From NCBI GenBank assembly GCA_945643635.1, contig CALZFC010000066.1:1195501-1259500 (forward strand): a DNA stretch of 64,000 bases, in the 5' to 3' direction. The number at the start of each line of letters is the position of its first letter. Positions within the stretch are counted from its first letter, which is position 1. Made by a program: the position numbers and the translations under genes. Origin of the DNA: Allodiplogaster sudhausi. Lineage: Eukaryota > Nematoda > Chromadorea > Rhabditida > Diplogasteridae. A model generated the notes under the pieces. It was not told the origin of the DNA. It searched no databases and saw only the letters and a list, made by a program, of their open reading frames with translations. This document shows, in pieces, positions 13,303-27,502 of this stretch.

Positions 13303-15423
13303 ATGGTGCCGACGACGAGTTGTCTGGACGAGGGATACATTCTTCGCTGGCTACGCGCCTTCCATCACCGGTAAGCAAGGCATTCTCTTCTTCCTTTCAT
13401 CTGCACATTCATGTTCAGCACATCTTCGCTTGTAAGCTCAGATATTTGGGAGTCTCTTTGCAGCTTCGACGAGTGTGCGGAGGCCTTGAGGAAACACGTC
13501 ATCTTCCGCAAGGCGTGGCAACTCGACCTCATCGACCACTGGGAGGCACCCGAGGCAATTTCATTCTTGTCTTTCGCTCCACGTACGGCCAGATTTCCCT
13601 GAAGCACCGTGATTCCTTGACCTGATAACGCTTTGCTTCGCTCTCACGTCACAATTTGTTCATTCTATCATATCATTCCCCTTGTCTTCTGTTCTTATTT
13701 CTCTTATCAATTGGATTCAATCACTCTCTTAATCCAAGAATGTTTATTAAATCTTTACCATCCAATAAGAACGTTATCCGTCATACGTTAGTGGAGTTGC
13801 TATTATTTGTAGCAAAGGGCAAGGGACAACCATATTTTCAGAAGATAACAAAAATAGATAAAATAGATATGGACGATGTCAGTTTAGGGAAGTAAACTGT
13901 GGGTTGATTGAGTGTTAGCTTGTTGAAGTGCCTGGAGAAGTACTGCGGTTATGGCTTCCTGGCGGACAAGGAGGGCGCGCCCATTCTCATGTCCCTCATC
14001 GGCAATCTCGACGTCGAAGGTACTTCTACTTCCATTTCATTTCTTGTAATGAACTGCAAAGTAGTAAGATACTCAATGTTAGCAGAGTAATCAACTGTGA
14101 TTTGACGTGCAGGGATGCTCCGATCGGTTGCGACTTCTGATTACATCAAATTCTCTCTGGTTGCGATCGAGAAAGGCATTCAGCTGTGCAAGCAGCATGC
14201 CGAGAAGGTTCCATTACTTATCCAATAATCATTCATTTCAAAATAGGATTTATAAGAATGGTTGTAGACGGGCCGGCCATTCGAGCAGATGCTGTTGGTG
14301 TTTGACCTGGACCACATCAACGGCGCCCACTTCTCCTGCCGCCAGTTCGCCTCGTCCTTCACTGCACTCGTGATGCTCTTCCAGGAACACTACCCTCTTC
14401 TGCTCAAGAAGGTTCTCATCATCCGGTCAGCAGTCTGTCTTCTTTCTTCAAGCAGAGTTACTCTCTCAAGACTAAGAATCAGTCTTCCCATTGCAGTGCT
14501 CCCGAAATGGCTCGTCTCGCCTACCAATCCATGAGCTCCTTCCTAAGCGAACCCATCACAAATCTCATTGAAATTCCTTCTGAGGTACTATGATTTTCGA
14601 ACTTTTTGTTCAATAGTTATGGATATAAAGCAAAAGTAGATAATCGGATGTAATGTTGCAGTCGGGTTGGATGCGAGCTCTGCAAGACCACGTCCTTCTG
14701 GATGCGTGGCCGATGCACTGGGGAGGAAGTCTCGAGGAGAACGGAGATCCCAAGTGTCCTTCCAAGATTAGGTCAGACTTTCTTACGAAAGAAATCATAA
14801 TTTATGTATCTGTTGTTTAGATACGGCCTTGGACCCGTGCCAGACTCGTATTACTTGGATGCCGAGACCGTCTTCTCTGACTACGACCAACTCACCACTG
14901 TCTACGCTGGCGACAAGCATCTCATCCAGATCAAAGTCAAGCAGCCAAGTCGTATCAGGTGAGTACGGTAGTTCACTCGGGCAGAGACATGACTCGTCCA
15001 CCTTCAGCTGGCAATACATGACAGCTGATGAAGACATTGGCTTCTCCATTCATCACGACTCTTCCATGAATGCTTCCAACCTCAGCGAGATGGAGGTTCT
15101 TCATTTTCTCATGCTAATTTGGTTCTCGTTTCTAGCATTAAATATGAAAAAATATTTAAAAAGTTATAACATCACATTTTCTTTAGGTGGTCTACCCTTA
15201 CCTGAGACTCGAATGCTCGACTGTCCCTGTGTCTGGAAATTTCATAGCTGAGAAACCGGGAACTTGTCAGTTTCTTTTTGCAATACAGGCTGCTGCTAGA
15301 CGATATTTGCCATGCAATAATAAAATAAGATTTCTGCTTGAAGACATCGTGGAATTCGACAACTACTACTCCTGGTTCTCGGCCAAGAAGCTGCGTTACA
15401 ACATTGAGATTGAGGAACTTTAA
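13303..15423 (+). CDS. SEC14-like CRAL-TRIO/GOLD lipid-binding protein
   Basis: Predicted cytosolic lipid-transfer protein. Eleven exons: 13303-13370, 13464-13554, 13929-14019, 14113-14207, 14268-14425, 14497-14584, 14662-14771, 14821-14958, 15008-15095, 15187-15265, 15344-15423, giving 361 residues. Order: CRAL-TRIO N-terminal helix (DEGYILRWLRAF), lipid-binding domain (KYCGYGFLADKEGAPILMSL, LLVFDLDHINGAHF, then the WGGSLEENGDPKCPSKI segment), and a C-terminal GOLD domain (SWQYMTADEDIGFSI and VEFDNYYSWFSAKKLRYNI). This matches the SEC14L2 architecture and end, without a spectrin-like or PRELI part. The ATG is four bases after ttgtgcag, a likely spliced-leader acceptor. The second intron has a GC donor (GAG/gcaatt) and an AAG acceptor; the last acceptor is also AAG. 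The ligand cannot be told. Confidence 0.93.
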
Positions 15424-15675
15424 GACAACAATGGAAGACTCATAAGTAATATCGCCAGATTTGCACGTCCTTTTCCTTTTGATCTATCAGCAATAGCTTG
15501 TCACTCTTGCCCATCCACGTGTTCTTACTTCATATCTTCATCTGCATTCTGTACTCTTGCCAGCATTCTGTTGTGCATAGTGAAGGCAGAACTTATATCT
15601 GCCTCCCTTCATCCCGTTCTTCCTCTCCTCCTCACATAGTCACATACAACTTCTCTCCGAGTGTTCGCACAAGTA

Positions 15676-15681
15676 AATAAA
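15676..15681 (+). terminator. Polyadenylation signal of the SEC14-like gene
   Basis: AATAAA about 250 bases past the TAA of the SEC14-like gene, in AT-rich sequence and followed by further T-rich sequence. It is the first good signal downstream of the stop. Confidence 0.5.
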
Positions 15682-15699
15682 ATATGTTAATATTTTGTA

Positions 15700-17608
15700 C
15701 ATTTTCTTGTATGTACATACATAAAGATTTTGATGATTCACAATTTAGCTTCTGCTTCGACGTAATCAGTGTTCTTCGTGTAATAGAGAGTATTCTTTAA
15801 TTCATTGATATAATTTTATTATTATGGAAATAAAAGAGGAAAGACGGAAGCATGGACGGGTATGTAGAAGCAATGTACACTTTGCTGTACATACTAATGG
15901 CCAGAGTGTTCGAGTAGCACAAGAGGCTTTCTTAGGGAAAGAGTGAGAGAGCGACATGGTTAGCGAGAGAGAGCTAGAGAGCGAGAGCGAGAGAGAGAGA
16001 GAGAGAGAGGGAAAGAATGAGAGAGATAGAGTAAGAGATTGGCAGAGAGCACAAGAAAAGAGAGACGAACTCTCTTCAAAGAGAAGCCGTCTCCACTTAA
16101 ATGGAGCGCCATCTGGAACTGCAAAGTAGAATCTCCCTTCTTACTTCTCTGAAGAAGTATCGGAGAGAGCGTCGGGGATAGAAAAATACAGACAAGCGAG
16201 AGAGAGTGAGGAAGAGAGATAAGAGAGTGAGAGAAAGAGAGAAAGAGAGAGAGAGAGATGCTGTGCATTGGCTATTCGCAGCTATTTTGTAAGGTACTCA
16301 TGCGGTCAGTCATGCCGATAGTGTCGGTAAAAGCCATGCCAGAACCCATTCTACTTCCCACTTGCATCACCAAAGAGTCTCATTTTTCCCCACCCTTCTC
16401 TCTCTCTCCATCCCTATTCTCTCTCCCTCTCCCCTTCTCACTCTCTCTCCATCCCCATTTCTCTCCCTCTCCCTTCTCTCTCTCTCCATCCCCATTCTCT
16501 CTCCCTCTCTCCTTCTCACTCTCTCTCTCCATCCCCATTCTCTCTCCCTCTCCCTTCTCCCTCTCTCCATCCCCATTCTCCCTCCCTCTCCTTTCTCTCT
16601 CTCTCCATCTCTATTCTCTCTCCCTCTCCCCTTCTCCCTCTCTATCCATCTCCATTCTCTTCGCCTGGTGGGGGTTTCACCCCTCTCCCCCATTCCTAGT
16701 CAGTGCCATCCCTTCGGAATCTGATCCTGTCTGCGGCTTCCTATGCAAGTCTGACACTTTGCGTGCTAATGGAAAGGTGGTCGAAAGGGAGGGAAAGCGT
16801 CAGAGCGGGCAGTGAAAATGTCAGAAGATATTATTTAAGTTAAAGAGGGAGAAAATAAAAATAAGCATAGGAAATTTCTTGATCATAACCTAATAAGTGG
16901 AAGGGCTCTAAATGTCTTGCTTGCATCAATCATTCATAACAGAGCGGTGTTTCCTATCTGTCTCTCAAGCCATTTCCTTTTTTTCGGATTCCATGACCAT
17001 TCTAATTTTTTTCTCTTCTACTTGCAGCTAACTGAAAAATCTGCCGTATATCATTTCTGTGTCTATGCTTGCATTCATATTTCTCCGCATTTTCTCCCTT
17101 ACCCTTCTATTTCTTTTCTTCACGTTCCTAACCTTTTCCATTGTCTTCCTATCCCTCCGCCCTCACTCTCTCCCTCCCTCCCTTTTTCGTTCTTCCTCTT
17201 CATGCCCCTTGAATGGCAGCTCTACGGGCTGTCCACCCCCATCATCTCCCATCTTTCATCAGCTTTTCCTGAATCAATCCCAGAGGCGTAAGCAAAGAGG
17301 TTCTCCACTTCTCTCTTCATCTCGCTTAGCCCCCCTGTTTCTCCTTTTCTCTCTCTCACTGTCGTTTGTCTCTTTTCCATTTCAATATTTCTTTACAAAT
17401 GCTTCCTGGTTGTGAAAAGTAACATTTCTATTCTTTTATCGTCCACGTCCTTGTATCAGTTAATGATTGTCACCGATTCTCCAATACGATCTCTCCTGTT
17501 TCTCCATTATCTTTCTCCTTTCTCCTTTCACCCTGAGCGATCACTTTTCGGAAGAGGCGATTGATTGATACTCCTCTTAAGCTCGCAGTGTCATTTGAGA
17601 ATGCGACA

Positions 17609-17666
<58 letters not shown>

Positions 17667-20578
17667 AGAAGGGAGAGAGATGAAATAATGGAAAGGGAGA
17701 AACAAAGAAAGAGTGAAAAGGTGATGCCTGAAGATGAGCGCATTATTGAGGCAACTCGGTGGCAAGGAGGAAGGGGAGGCTGGACAACAGCCGCAGGCAG
17801 CCTTCTTCCTCCGACTACCGCTCCCCTCTTGCACATTCCTCCCTAGTAACTCTCTTTTCTTTCCTCACTCTCTCCCTTCTTTTTCACGGTACCTCTCATT
17901 TGACTTTACGTGCTCGCACCTTCACAGTCCACCAGCTACTCTCCTGTCTCTCTCTTTCTCTCTCTCTTTCTCTGTCTCTCTCCTTCCCTCTCTTTCTTTC
18001 TCTCTCTTTCTCTGTCTCTCTGTCTCTCTCTCTTTCTCTATCTCTCTCTCTCTCTTTCTCTGTCTCTCTCTCCCTCCGAAATGCCGGATGGAACGGGAGA
18101 GCGCGTCTTCTTGCTGGGATATTGCAGTGTGGCAGATGATGTGAGTGTCGTGAGAAGAGAAGAAAAGGAGGCGGATTACAACTCGTGGAAATGAATAATG
18201 TTCTACTACTTGACCGCGCTAATCTCCTGTTTTCTCTTGTATTCTTGAATTCGCTAATGTCCATTATATATTTCAGTTCGTGTGATCTGGTCTGCTTGGA
18301 TGGCTTTGCCAATGTGATTCCACTATCTTCAGTGAAGCAGAATCAAGCGTCTTGCCTTCTCTGGACTTCTCTTCTCTCCTCTCTCCCTCCTTCTCTACTT
18401 CTCTCCCTCTCCCTCCTTCTCTACTTCTCTCCCTCTCCCTCATTCTCTACTTCTCTCCTTCCTTCTATCTCTCAATGAATCGTCGTCCTCTATCGTTGCC
18501 CTCCGATGCTTCAGCCTTCTCATTCTCCAGGACGTCCAGCATCCATCTTCTTTTCTCTGCTCCCTCTTCTTCTTCTACTTTCTCTCGCTCTTCAGTCTAT
18601 TACTTCCCTTGCTATTTCTACCAGAGATACAATCTTCCGTCAGTTGCATACATACATACTTCTTCTATTATGGATTTCATATCTTTTGAAACGGAAGGCG
18701 CAATCAGTTCAATGTGATCCCCGAAGATTTTGCTACCGAACCAACCCCCCCCCCTACTGTCATTCTTTCCTCTTCCTTCTCCCTGAAATGGCCTCCAAAA
18801 TCGAATTTAGACATGGTAGCTCGTTGGCCACTCGCATCTTCTTCTTCATCAGACTCCTCTTCATTCATGGATACTTCAGCTTCCTTCCTCTTCCAATTCC
18901 AATTCGTTTCTTTCCCCATTTTGTACGTCTTCTTCTTCCCGTCTGAATCTTTCACTTTGTTATTTCTACGCTTTTCAGAAGCCTTTAGTCTGTCCTGCGG
19001 TGGCAGTCCATTGCTGTTCACTTCGCTGCTCATTCCTGCAATTGCTTCTCTCTCTCACTCTCTCTCTCTCTAACTTTCTCTCTCCTCTCTTTCTCTCTCT
19101 CCCTCTCGTCTGCTCTCTGCCGTCTCTCTCTTCCCATTTCATAGTAACCGTGCTATTGTTGTGGCCGGAGCTGCCAACCGCCGATCCAACATAATCTCCG
19201 GCTGTTTGAGCGATGCTTCCGACTATCTCTGCATCTCTGTTCCTCCATCCACGAACTGCTCTCTCTCTCTCATCTTCTTCTCTCTTTCACTCTGAGTTTT
19301 ACAGAACTGGGACGAAAAGTACGGCATCAATCTTGATGCCTCTGCGCGGGGCTCAGACAGAATATGAGTTGCACATGCGGACTGAAAGAAGAAGAGAAGA
19401 GTTGGAGGGCTGATGCTTAGCAGAAGAAAGTGAAGCGGAAGAAAGACCCCTCAGGCAGTACCCATAAGCCAAGGAACTCATCCTCTGGCTGCGTGTCCGT
19501 GATTGCCATTCTCTTCCACAGACATTCTTTCACTTTTACTTGATCTCACTTTTTCGTGCAACACCACAGACGATTCAAAGATCGACGGGCTTTTCCTCCC
19601 TCCCGAAGAGAAGAGAGAGACAAGGCTGTTGCCATTATGGGGACACGCACTCAGCACCAGTCCTTGGGGATTCGAGAGAGAGAGAAAGAGAGAAAGAAAG
19701 AGACAGAGACAGAGACAGAGAGAGAGACAGAGAGAGAGAAAGGGAGAAAGAGAGAGAGACAGAGACAGAGACAGAGACAGAGAGAGCGAGGGCGAGCGAG
19801 AACGAGAAAATGTGAAGAGGCAGAAAAGAAGTGAATCAAGCGAAAGAATGTCCAGTGTCACCTCGAAGGCCTAAATTCTTGCTTTATTGTCTTCTTATTC
19901 TTACTTTTTGACGTTCATTTTGAATCGGCTACACCAATTTATGAAGACAGGAAAGCGATCTACCGTTAGTGTTTGCTGTAGAAATGATAAATAGCAGGTG
20001 CCTGTTTGGTGGAGGCAAGCAGCTCGAGTCTGATTATGAGATTGCACGAAGGAGAGAAAGAGACTGAGAGAGATATAGAGATAGAGAGAAAGAGAGAGAG
20101 AGAGAGCCAAAGAGACAAGGAGACAGAGAGAGAGGGAGAGAGAATATGAAGAGGGAGCGAGAGAGATGTGATAGCAGGTATGAAGAGGGACGAGGAAGGG
20201 AAGGGCAGTCGAAAGAGAAAAGAAGGAAGTGGTTGTGAGGAGAAGAAGGCGACATGAAGAGAGGGAGAGAAAGAGAGATAGATGTACACAGAGAAGCTCT
20301 CTCTCTCTCCTTCTCCTCATTTCGCTGATTCCACTGCGCACGCGAGTAAACGACCCCTGTGCGCTTCCTCCATTACGCGCCCTTTCGGCGTTCCATTTCA
20401 ACGACGTGACCGTCTTCTCTCATTCTTTTTGTATATGGCCTTCTCTTATTCTCTAATTCTACAGCAAGATTTTGCTCTCAGCGTGTTATGAAGTCATCAC
20501 TAAGTATGCATAATTTGTATGAAATCATCCGTTCGTTCTGGCTTCATTTTATGATTAGGACTGATTGAGAGGCGAGAG
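15700..20578. repeat. Repeat-rich intergenic region upstream of the EAT-18/LEV-10 genes
   Basis: Purine block 15960-16260; a minisatellite of about 35 bp (tctctctccatccccattct plus CT) at about 16385-16655; (GA)n at 17617-17670; CT block 17935-18075; a unit of about 26-28 bp (ctccctccttctctacttct) at 18355-18470; GACAGA/GAGA block 19672-19800; purine block 20060-20290. Scattered non-repeat stretches (for example 18700-19030 and 19140-19380) contain open frames but no exon chain. The missing 5' exon(s) of the LEV-10-like gene should lie here or further upstream. Confidence 0.75.
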
Positions 20579-20680
20579 ATGACAACTGAGAGGATGAGGA
20601 CTCTCGAGAGAGTCGTTGAGACTCGCATCGACATGCTTGAGTTCGAAAAAGCTGACGAGGTCGGCCGAGAAAGAGAGACA

Positions 20681-20723
<43 letters not shown>

Positions 20724-20916
20724 AAAAGTGGGAGCAAGAGAGACGCAGGTGCGGGAGGACTGTCCCTTCTGCCGTTCCCTGGACTGCGACATCATCTTCG
20801 CTCTCCTCTTCACTCTGGTCATCGCGTGTCTCCTCGTGCTCATCATGATCTTCTGGCTCAAGGGAGTTCTCCAATACGAAGAGTCAGTGGGAGAAGAGAA
20901 GCTGCAATTTCCTTAG
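20579..20916 (+). CDS. eat-18: EAT-18-like small single-pass membrane protein
   Basis: Two exons, 20579-20659 and 20749-20916, joined in phase, encode 82 residues, or 77 from the second ATG at 20594. The N-terminal half is polar (MRTLERVVETRIDMLEFEKA). A CPFCRSLDC segment with three cysteines follows, then one hydrophobic helix (DIIFALLFTLVIACLLVLIM) and a short tail (LQYEESVGEEKLQFP). The intron is almost pure GAGAGA. In C. elegans EAT-18 is a protein of about 71 residues with one membrane pass, needed for the pharyngeal acetylcholine receptor EAT-2, and its gene sits inside the first intron of lev-10. Here the gene lies 220 bp before the first LEV-10 CUB exon on the same strand. The call rests on size, topology and position, not on an alignment. 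The alternative is an N-terminal membrane exon of the LEV-10 gene. Confidence 0.65.
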
Positions 20917-21137
20917 CTATTATTTCTTGACTAACGAACTGCTTCATCGATGCGTCTTCAAATCCTTCAGAAAACGTAGACACAGTGACTTAGTCTCTAA
21001 TTCTCCTGCTCTCGTTCCCATACAATACAGAATGGACCCTTGCAGTCGCTCGGGTAACCCCTCGTAACTGATTGTGCCTTCCTAAGAGTAGAGCAACGGA
21101 TACTTCTTTATTCCCTGGCACCCTCCCCCTTCTCTAG

Positions 21138-22194
21138 ACTGTGACCACGTCTTCAATGAGTCGGAACCACACGGCGAGTTTGCCTTTCCCATTCTGCCCC
21201 GTCGACCAAGCAGCGATGGACCGGCCCAGGAGGGGCCAGTCCAGGAGGGGGCCAGGACTGTCACCCTCGAGGAATCACAGAGGAACATGCAGGTCTAACC
21301 ATCCTGCGCCAATCAGTGGGAAAGTTGGAAGACGACAGTATATGTGCATTCAATGTATATGCTATGCACAGTGCTAAACAAAGTCGCTAACCATCTTCTG
21401 TTGAATGACAATCCAATTATGACCAGCCCAGACATAGGTTGACTTGACTGGTTGTAGTGTATATACTCGTTTGTCGCGGGACAAGGGCAGCGCGTGAAGC
21501 TGGACTTCGAGCAGTTTCAACTTGCGGGTACCTCGGAAAAGTTAGCCTTTTCTTCTTTCCTTGTCCGGCTTAGAAATGACTGTAGTACTCGTTAAAGAAG
21601 AATTCAAAACGGTCGAGACATAGGAGATTGATCCTCCTCACTTTGCAAGATGTCTCTGGCTCTTTCACTCTCTCCATCTCTCGTCCCTCCTCACTTTGCA
21701 AGATGTCTCTGTCTCTTTCACTCATTCCATCTCTCTTCTCTCCTCACTTTGCAAGATGTCTTTGTCTCTTTCACTCTCTCCATCTCTCTTCCATTGCAGT
21801 TGCGAGGCTGAATACGTTGATATTTACTCTGAACTTGAAAGTGTAGATGAGAATCTGCTTTTTGCTTCTCTTGGTGGCCGCTACTGCGGCAGCGTCTCGC
21901 CTCATGTTAGAATCAGGTAAGTTCTCTCTTTTGCCATTTTGCTGTTCTATTTACATATTTCATTAATTTTATATATGTACGAAATGTGAAAGGGGAAAAG
22001 ACCAAGAAATGTTTCTCTAGTTTTCAGTTTGCATCGTGTCCTTGTGCTAGTCTTTCACTCCCGTGCTGGCTCCTCGTCTATTTCCTCTCTCCCGACTCTC
22101 CGCTTTAAGGGACACTACTCCTTCATCCCCGATGGTTAGCTTCTCTCGCAATCCTTCAGTTCGTTCCCTCTCCTTCCGTCTCCCTCTCTCTCTT

Positions 22195-22259
<65 letters not shown>

Positions 22260-23717
22260 CTTTCTCTCTCTCTCTCTGTCCATCTCATTCCTTCCGTTTC
22301 TCACACAATGTTCAAGCAGCAAAGGGATGTTCCGTTGACCATCTGCTATGAAAAGCTACCAACACATTCGCATGTAACAGAAAGAGAGAAAGTAAGTATA
22401 ATAAAAGGTGAAAAGAGAGTATTTGTCGCAATGAGGTGATCTGGAATGGAAAATGAAAGAGTAGTCATAATAATCTCTTCAGTCATGTACATTCCTGGCG
22501 AATCTCTTCCTGGAACCAAATGCTCCTATCTCGTTGAATCTTCAAAAAAGTCAGGACGAGTGTTTACACTAAAATTATTTTCATAAGAGATATCAGAATA
22601 TTTACATATCCGTATATATGCATGTGTATATTTATGTAAATATTAAAATACATGTATATTTATTTAGAAAACGCGGGTCAATATTTTCGCCCACGTATCC
22701 TGGAACTTATCCTAAGGTACTACGACTTTACGTTACATCTTACAAGTATCAGTCTTCTTTTATTTAATTATTGTAATTTTCTTACTTTTTTATAGAATTT
22801 TCATTGTGCATATAAGATGCGTGGCCGGCAGGGCCAGCGTGCCAAGATTATTTTTCGCGATTTCGACATATATTTTGGTGGCGAACAGTTAGTCTTTAAT
22901 GAATTTTCGTAATCGCGCTTCCTTTTTTACTTCCTTCCGTGCTTTTCTGCCTGGAAATAAATCCGGTGGCATTTTGGGCTCGGTTTTTGGTATTTCAAGA
23001 CATTGACATTGTCAGTGGAATCCGTGACAGCCATCCATCCACCTCCACACGTTTTCTTTTGGCCGTTTAACAGCAATCCAAAACAGATAAACACATCTTC
23101 GGCTGACTCTTCAATACACTGAATCCGTTGGAAAATCTGTGGTGATGAAGAACCCTCTTAGACCTAACTCTATGTACAAACACGAATTCATGTTAAAAAT
23201 ACCACCGATTTAACTGACCATGACAAAAAAACACTCGATTTCACTATTGTTGGCATCTTTATACATGCATTTATGTTCACATTTTAGCTGCCCTTATGAT
23301 TCTGTCACAATATTTGACGGCGGAAACACATCGGCTCCTATCATTAAAAAGGTTTACTTGTCATTGAGAGTCGAATGGAAGTAATATAAGAATTGGTTGC
23401 AGTTATGTGGTCTTCAGCAGAGAGTTGAGATGTTCTCGGTAGGCCCAGATCTGCTCATCCACTTCAACACAACTGATCCTCCCAAGGCTGATCCACGAGG
23501 GTTCGTTCTTTATTCAAAGCAAACCTTAGAGTAATCCAAGAATGCTCTTGTCAGATTCGTGATCGAGTACGAATTCTCTTCTCGCTTCGTGGATGTTTTC
23601 TCTCTTCTTGGAGAAGAATCCGGAGTCACTCACATGAGAGGCAGCGAATGTGATATCCGCGTTGAGAGCAACCGAGAGACTGCACACTTCATCCAGTCTC
23701 CAGCAGTTAGTCCAAGC

Positions 23718-23763
<46 letters not shown>

Positions 23764-26219
23764 TCCTCTCCCAATCGCTCCCTCTCTGTCTCGCTCTCTT
23801 CGTTTCTCTCTTCCTCTCCGTCTCATTCTTTCTTAGTTCTATTCTCTTTCCTTATCTCGTTCTAACATAAACCTATCCCCGGTATGTATGTATGAACATA
23901 CAATGATGTTAAAAAATGAGAGATGAGATCTGGCTCTTTTGAATCCCTCTGAATCTTCTCTTGCAGTTCCCTGATTTATACCCTCCAAACACGACCTGCA
24001 CATACATTCTCGACGGACTCCAAGGAGATCAGAATCTCGAGAAAGTGATCCTTACCTTTGATGCCTTCGCAATTATCTCTGGAGCTTCAGACAAGTAAGT
24101 AGAATGCTTGATAGGATGTGGATTCTCCGCCCTCAAGCCATTTCAGTCCGAACGCGGTCGAATCTGGAATATTGGAAGAGATCACGTGTCCGAATGCGTA
24201 CCTCGGCGTGGCAGTCTCCGATGGAAACATGAAGGTGCCTGAGGGTCTCTTCCTCTTTATCATCGAGAGCCATATAGAATTTATATATTTTGCAGGCGAC
24301 GCTTTCGTCTACGGATGAGAGTAACTTTGACTCGACGCTTTGCGAACGAATAGAAAAAGGCAAGTCATTCAATAGTTGAATTCGTCTTCAGCGTGTCCTT
24401 CTCATGGCCACTAATTATCAGTAACAATGTATATGTTCAGACAGTCCGCTGGCCGGTCCTTATGTCAGTGATGGTCCCCGAATGGTACTCCAATTCGGAA
24501 CCACGGATAAACTCGCGACCGATGGCAGAAAGCCTTATGGATTCAGGGCACTCGTCGAGTTCAAGACCGGTTTCTTTTCTTGTTTTTCCTTAAATTATTA
24601 TTTTGATACTATAATAGATTTTTTTTCTCGACGAATGATTTTGATCAGATTTTGGAATTCCCGGCGAGCCGGTCGGCGACTCGAATGTCTGCGCCTTCCG
24701 CTTTCGGGCCAAGACAGGATTCTTCAACTCTCCACGATATCCTGCTAATGTATGGAGAAATATTTTCATATAGAAACAAGAGATGATACATGGTATCTTA
24801 CAGTACCCACTGGATACAAATTGCACGTATGAGATCATCGGATCGCCTGGGGAGCACATTCTCATCCACTTCGAGCAATTCACTCTCGACGATGAGGACT
24901 CCGAGTCAGTGCCTTCTCACCATTTCAACATTCAAGAATAATTGATGGAAATTGAATTGAAGCTGTCGGGATTGGCTCGAGATCTACGATGTCTTCGTCG
25001 ATCAGAAGAGTGGCACTAAAATGCCGAAATTGCAAGGTGCTCTCTCTCTCCTCTCTCTGTCTCTGCTCTCTCTCTCTCTCCTCCCTCCCTCCTCCCTCTC
25101 TTTCTCTCTCTCTGCTATCTCTCCTCCCTCCTTTTTCTCCCTCTCCCTCTCTATCTCTCCTCACTATCTCTCTCCTTTCTCTCTTTCATTCTGATTGAAT
25201 TGGATGATCTCTGCAGCCCACTACTGCTCGCATACAATCCCTGGTCCCCGAGTGTCGTCCTTCGGCTCTCACGAGATGCGAGTTGTGTTTAGCTCCGACT
25301 CAGCGGGCACTGGGAATGGCTTCAAAGCACTCTACGAGATCCGCCCGGCCTACAAGGAAGACGTGCCAAGCAAAGGTCAATAGGGAGGGTTGAGAAGTTC
25401 TCTCTACTAAAGATAGTTGCAGAGTCGAGTCTTCGTGATCCCAGACATTGCGGAGTCCGCATTCACTCGGCCGCTTCCGAGACTGCCGGCTGGTTCAGGT
25501 CTCTTCTACTTTTGAGTATCCAAGGAAGGCAGCAGCTGACAGCTATCATTCCAGTTCACCCGGTTATCCCGTCAAGTACAACAAGGACGTGCACTGCGAC
25601 TGGGAGTTGGTGGCCAGGCAAGGGCATCAGATCCTTCTGACCCTGGTGAAGATGGAGATTGAAGGGGAGATGTCGGCCACCACCGCCAGCTGCCAGAAGG
25701 TTTCTTATTGCAAATGAATGCCTGCACATGCACACCAGTGGTTGTTTTAACCGTACATAAATAGATTCGGGCAAAAAGTAAAAGCATGAATTAGGCGGTG
25801 ATTCGCATTGACGGCGATGCACGAGAAGTGTGCGGGACAGACAAGTCCGTCTTCAGACCAATGCTCACCAGGCAGGGAAGTGTCAGGATCAGGCAAGTCT
25901 TCGAGACTCTCCCATTCTCATTCAACTCTCCCTCCTTCAGCTTCCTGACTTCGCCAGACAAGGTGAATGGATTGAAGGGCTTCAACTTCTCGTGGACGGA
26001 AGTTCGGCCAGCCGCAGGTTCCCTCTCCCATCAATCCTTCTTGCTATTCTTTCATTACATTTTATCCCGTTCAGAGCAAAGCGACTGCTCTTCTGACACG
26101 GAATATTTGTGTACTTACTCCAAATTATGCATATCCGGCCATCTCCGCTGTGATGGAGATCTTAACTGCGGAGAACAAGACGACACCGATGAAGCACATT
26201 GTCAGTTATAGTAGTGAAC

Positions 26220-26274
<55 letters not shown>

Positions 26275-27471
26275 GCACTAGGAAGAGTGACTGACGGAGA
26301 GTGTGAGTGTCAACTAATCAACCTAACCTTTCTATACATACATGCAGTTGTACGAATGTAATCTCTAGCACGGCTTATATGAGCATGGCCAGCATAGTTG
26401 AAAGCTGCAGGGTCAATAAGTCTAATTTAAGGTTCCCCAAACGTTGCTGCTTCTGATCAGGATGTTCGCTTCTCTTTGTTAACTGTCCTCGTCATGGCAT
26501 CTACAGTTTCCCTTGTCTTGCCGCTACAGTAACCTTGTCCATATGCTACAGTAATCATTGTTTGCATCTAACCAAGGCACCACTGAATATTTAGTGACAT
26601 TCTTCTCTCTGTGATGCTGTTATGTACCCGAAGAGATTCTTTATTATTGTTACGTGCACCAAATTTCTGAAGAAGGGCGCAGGGCACCTGCCGTATTTTA
26701 CCGGGGAGGTACTATTGCTCCAAAGCATCGTACATACATACATACATAAGTGTGGGATAGGAATGGAGAGAGGGTTCTATTTTAGGGAGGGGTCTTGTTT
26801 TGGAGAGAGGATTCTACTGGGGGGGGCTATTTTTTTATGTGTTAAGAACTGCGTTTGTGGACAAATTTTGTCAACACCATTTTTCTGAACGAAAATACTG
26901 CATTACAGCAAAATTTCGTTGGAACCCTTCACTGGCTTAAGCGTTTTAATTGAGGGGGTTACTAGTCATATTGTTAGGGGGCAAGTAGTACTAGAAGTGG
27001 ATTCGAATAAAGGTGGTGGCAACGGAATAGGGTATATAAAGTATGAATTCCAGTGACTCACGCTCAATTCCTCGTGCTTTATTTGTTGTTTGCTGTGTGT
27101 AAAATTTTGCAATAATAAAATTATGTTTAAATTAATTTGCAATTATCAATATTTCAATTTGTTCCTAAGAAGTTTCCAGCTGAATTGCATTGAAAAGATG
27201 TAATTGAAGGTGGCTTGTGCAGGTACGTTGAAGGAGTCGTCGACGGACACAACAATCATCGTGGCCATTCTATTCTCTGGCTGTATCTTCCTCTTCATCT
27301 GCGTCTTCTTCTGCTATCTCTTCAAGAAGAAACTGGAGAGGAAGAGAAAGAAGAAACGACGGAGAGACAAGGCAGTCGCACATGGTCAGAGTGGACAGGG
27401 GAATAGAGGGAGAGAGAGACAGAAAGAGAGAGAAGTAGAAGGGAGAACAGCAGACTGCGAGAGGAGTAGAG

Positions 27472-27502
<31 letters not shown>

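Noticed and set aside
18704..19033. 109-codon minus-strand frame, Lys/Glu-rich and non-repetitive
   Set aside because: Composition is protein-like, but no start context, splice partner or homology was recognised, and the plus strand is also open.
15960..20401. Numerous open frames of 90-185 codons on both strands
   Set aside because: All are Ser/Leu/Pro or Arg/Glu repeats from CT/GA tracts; none has splice signals linking it to other exons.
20749..20916. Second EAT-18 exon as a LEV-10 N-terminal membrane exon
   Set aside because: It ends in a stop codon, and donors before the stop leave the wrong phase for the exon at 21138; LEV-10 already has its own membrane helix.
21847..21916. ATG followed by a signal-peptide-like peptide ([20 protein letters not shown])
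   Set aside because: The overlapping frame encodes the second half of CUB1 ([10 protein letters not shown] and [10 protein letters not shown]) and joins in phase to exons on both sides; the signal-like reading is an off-frame coincidence.
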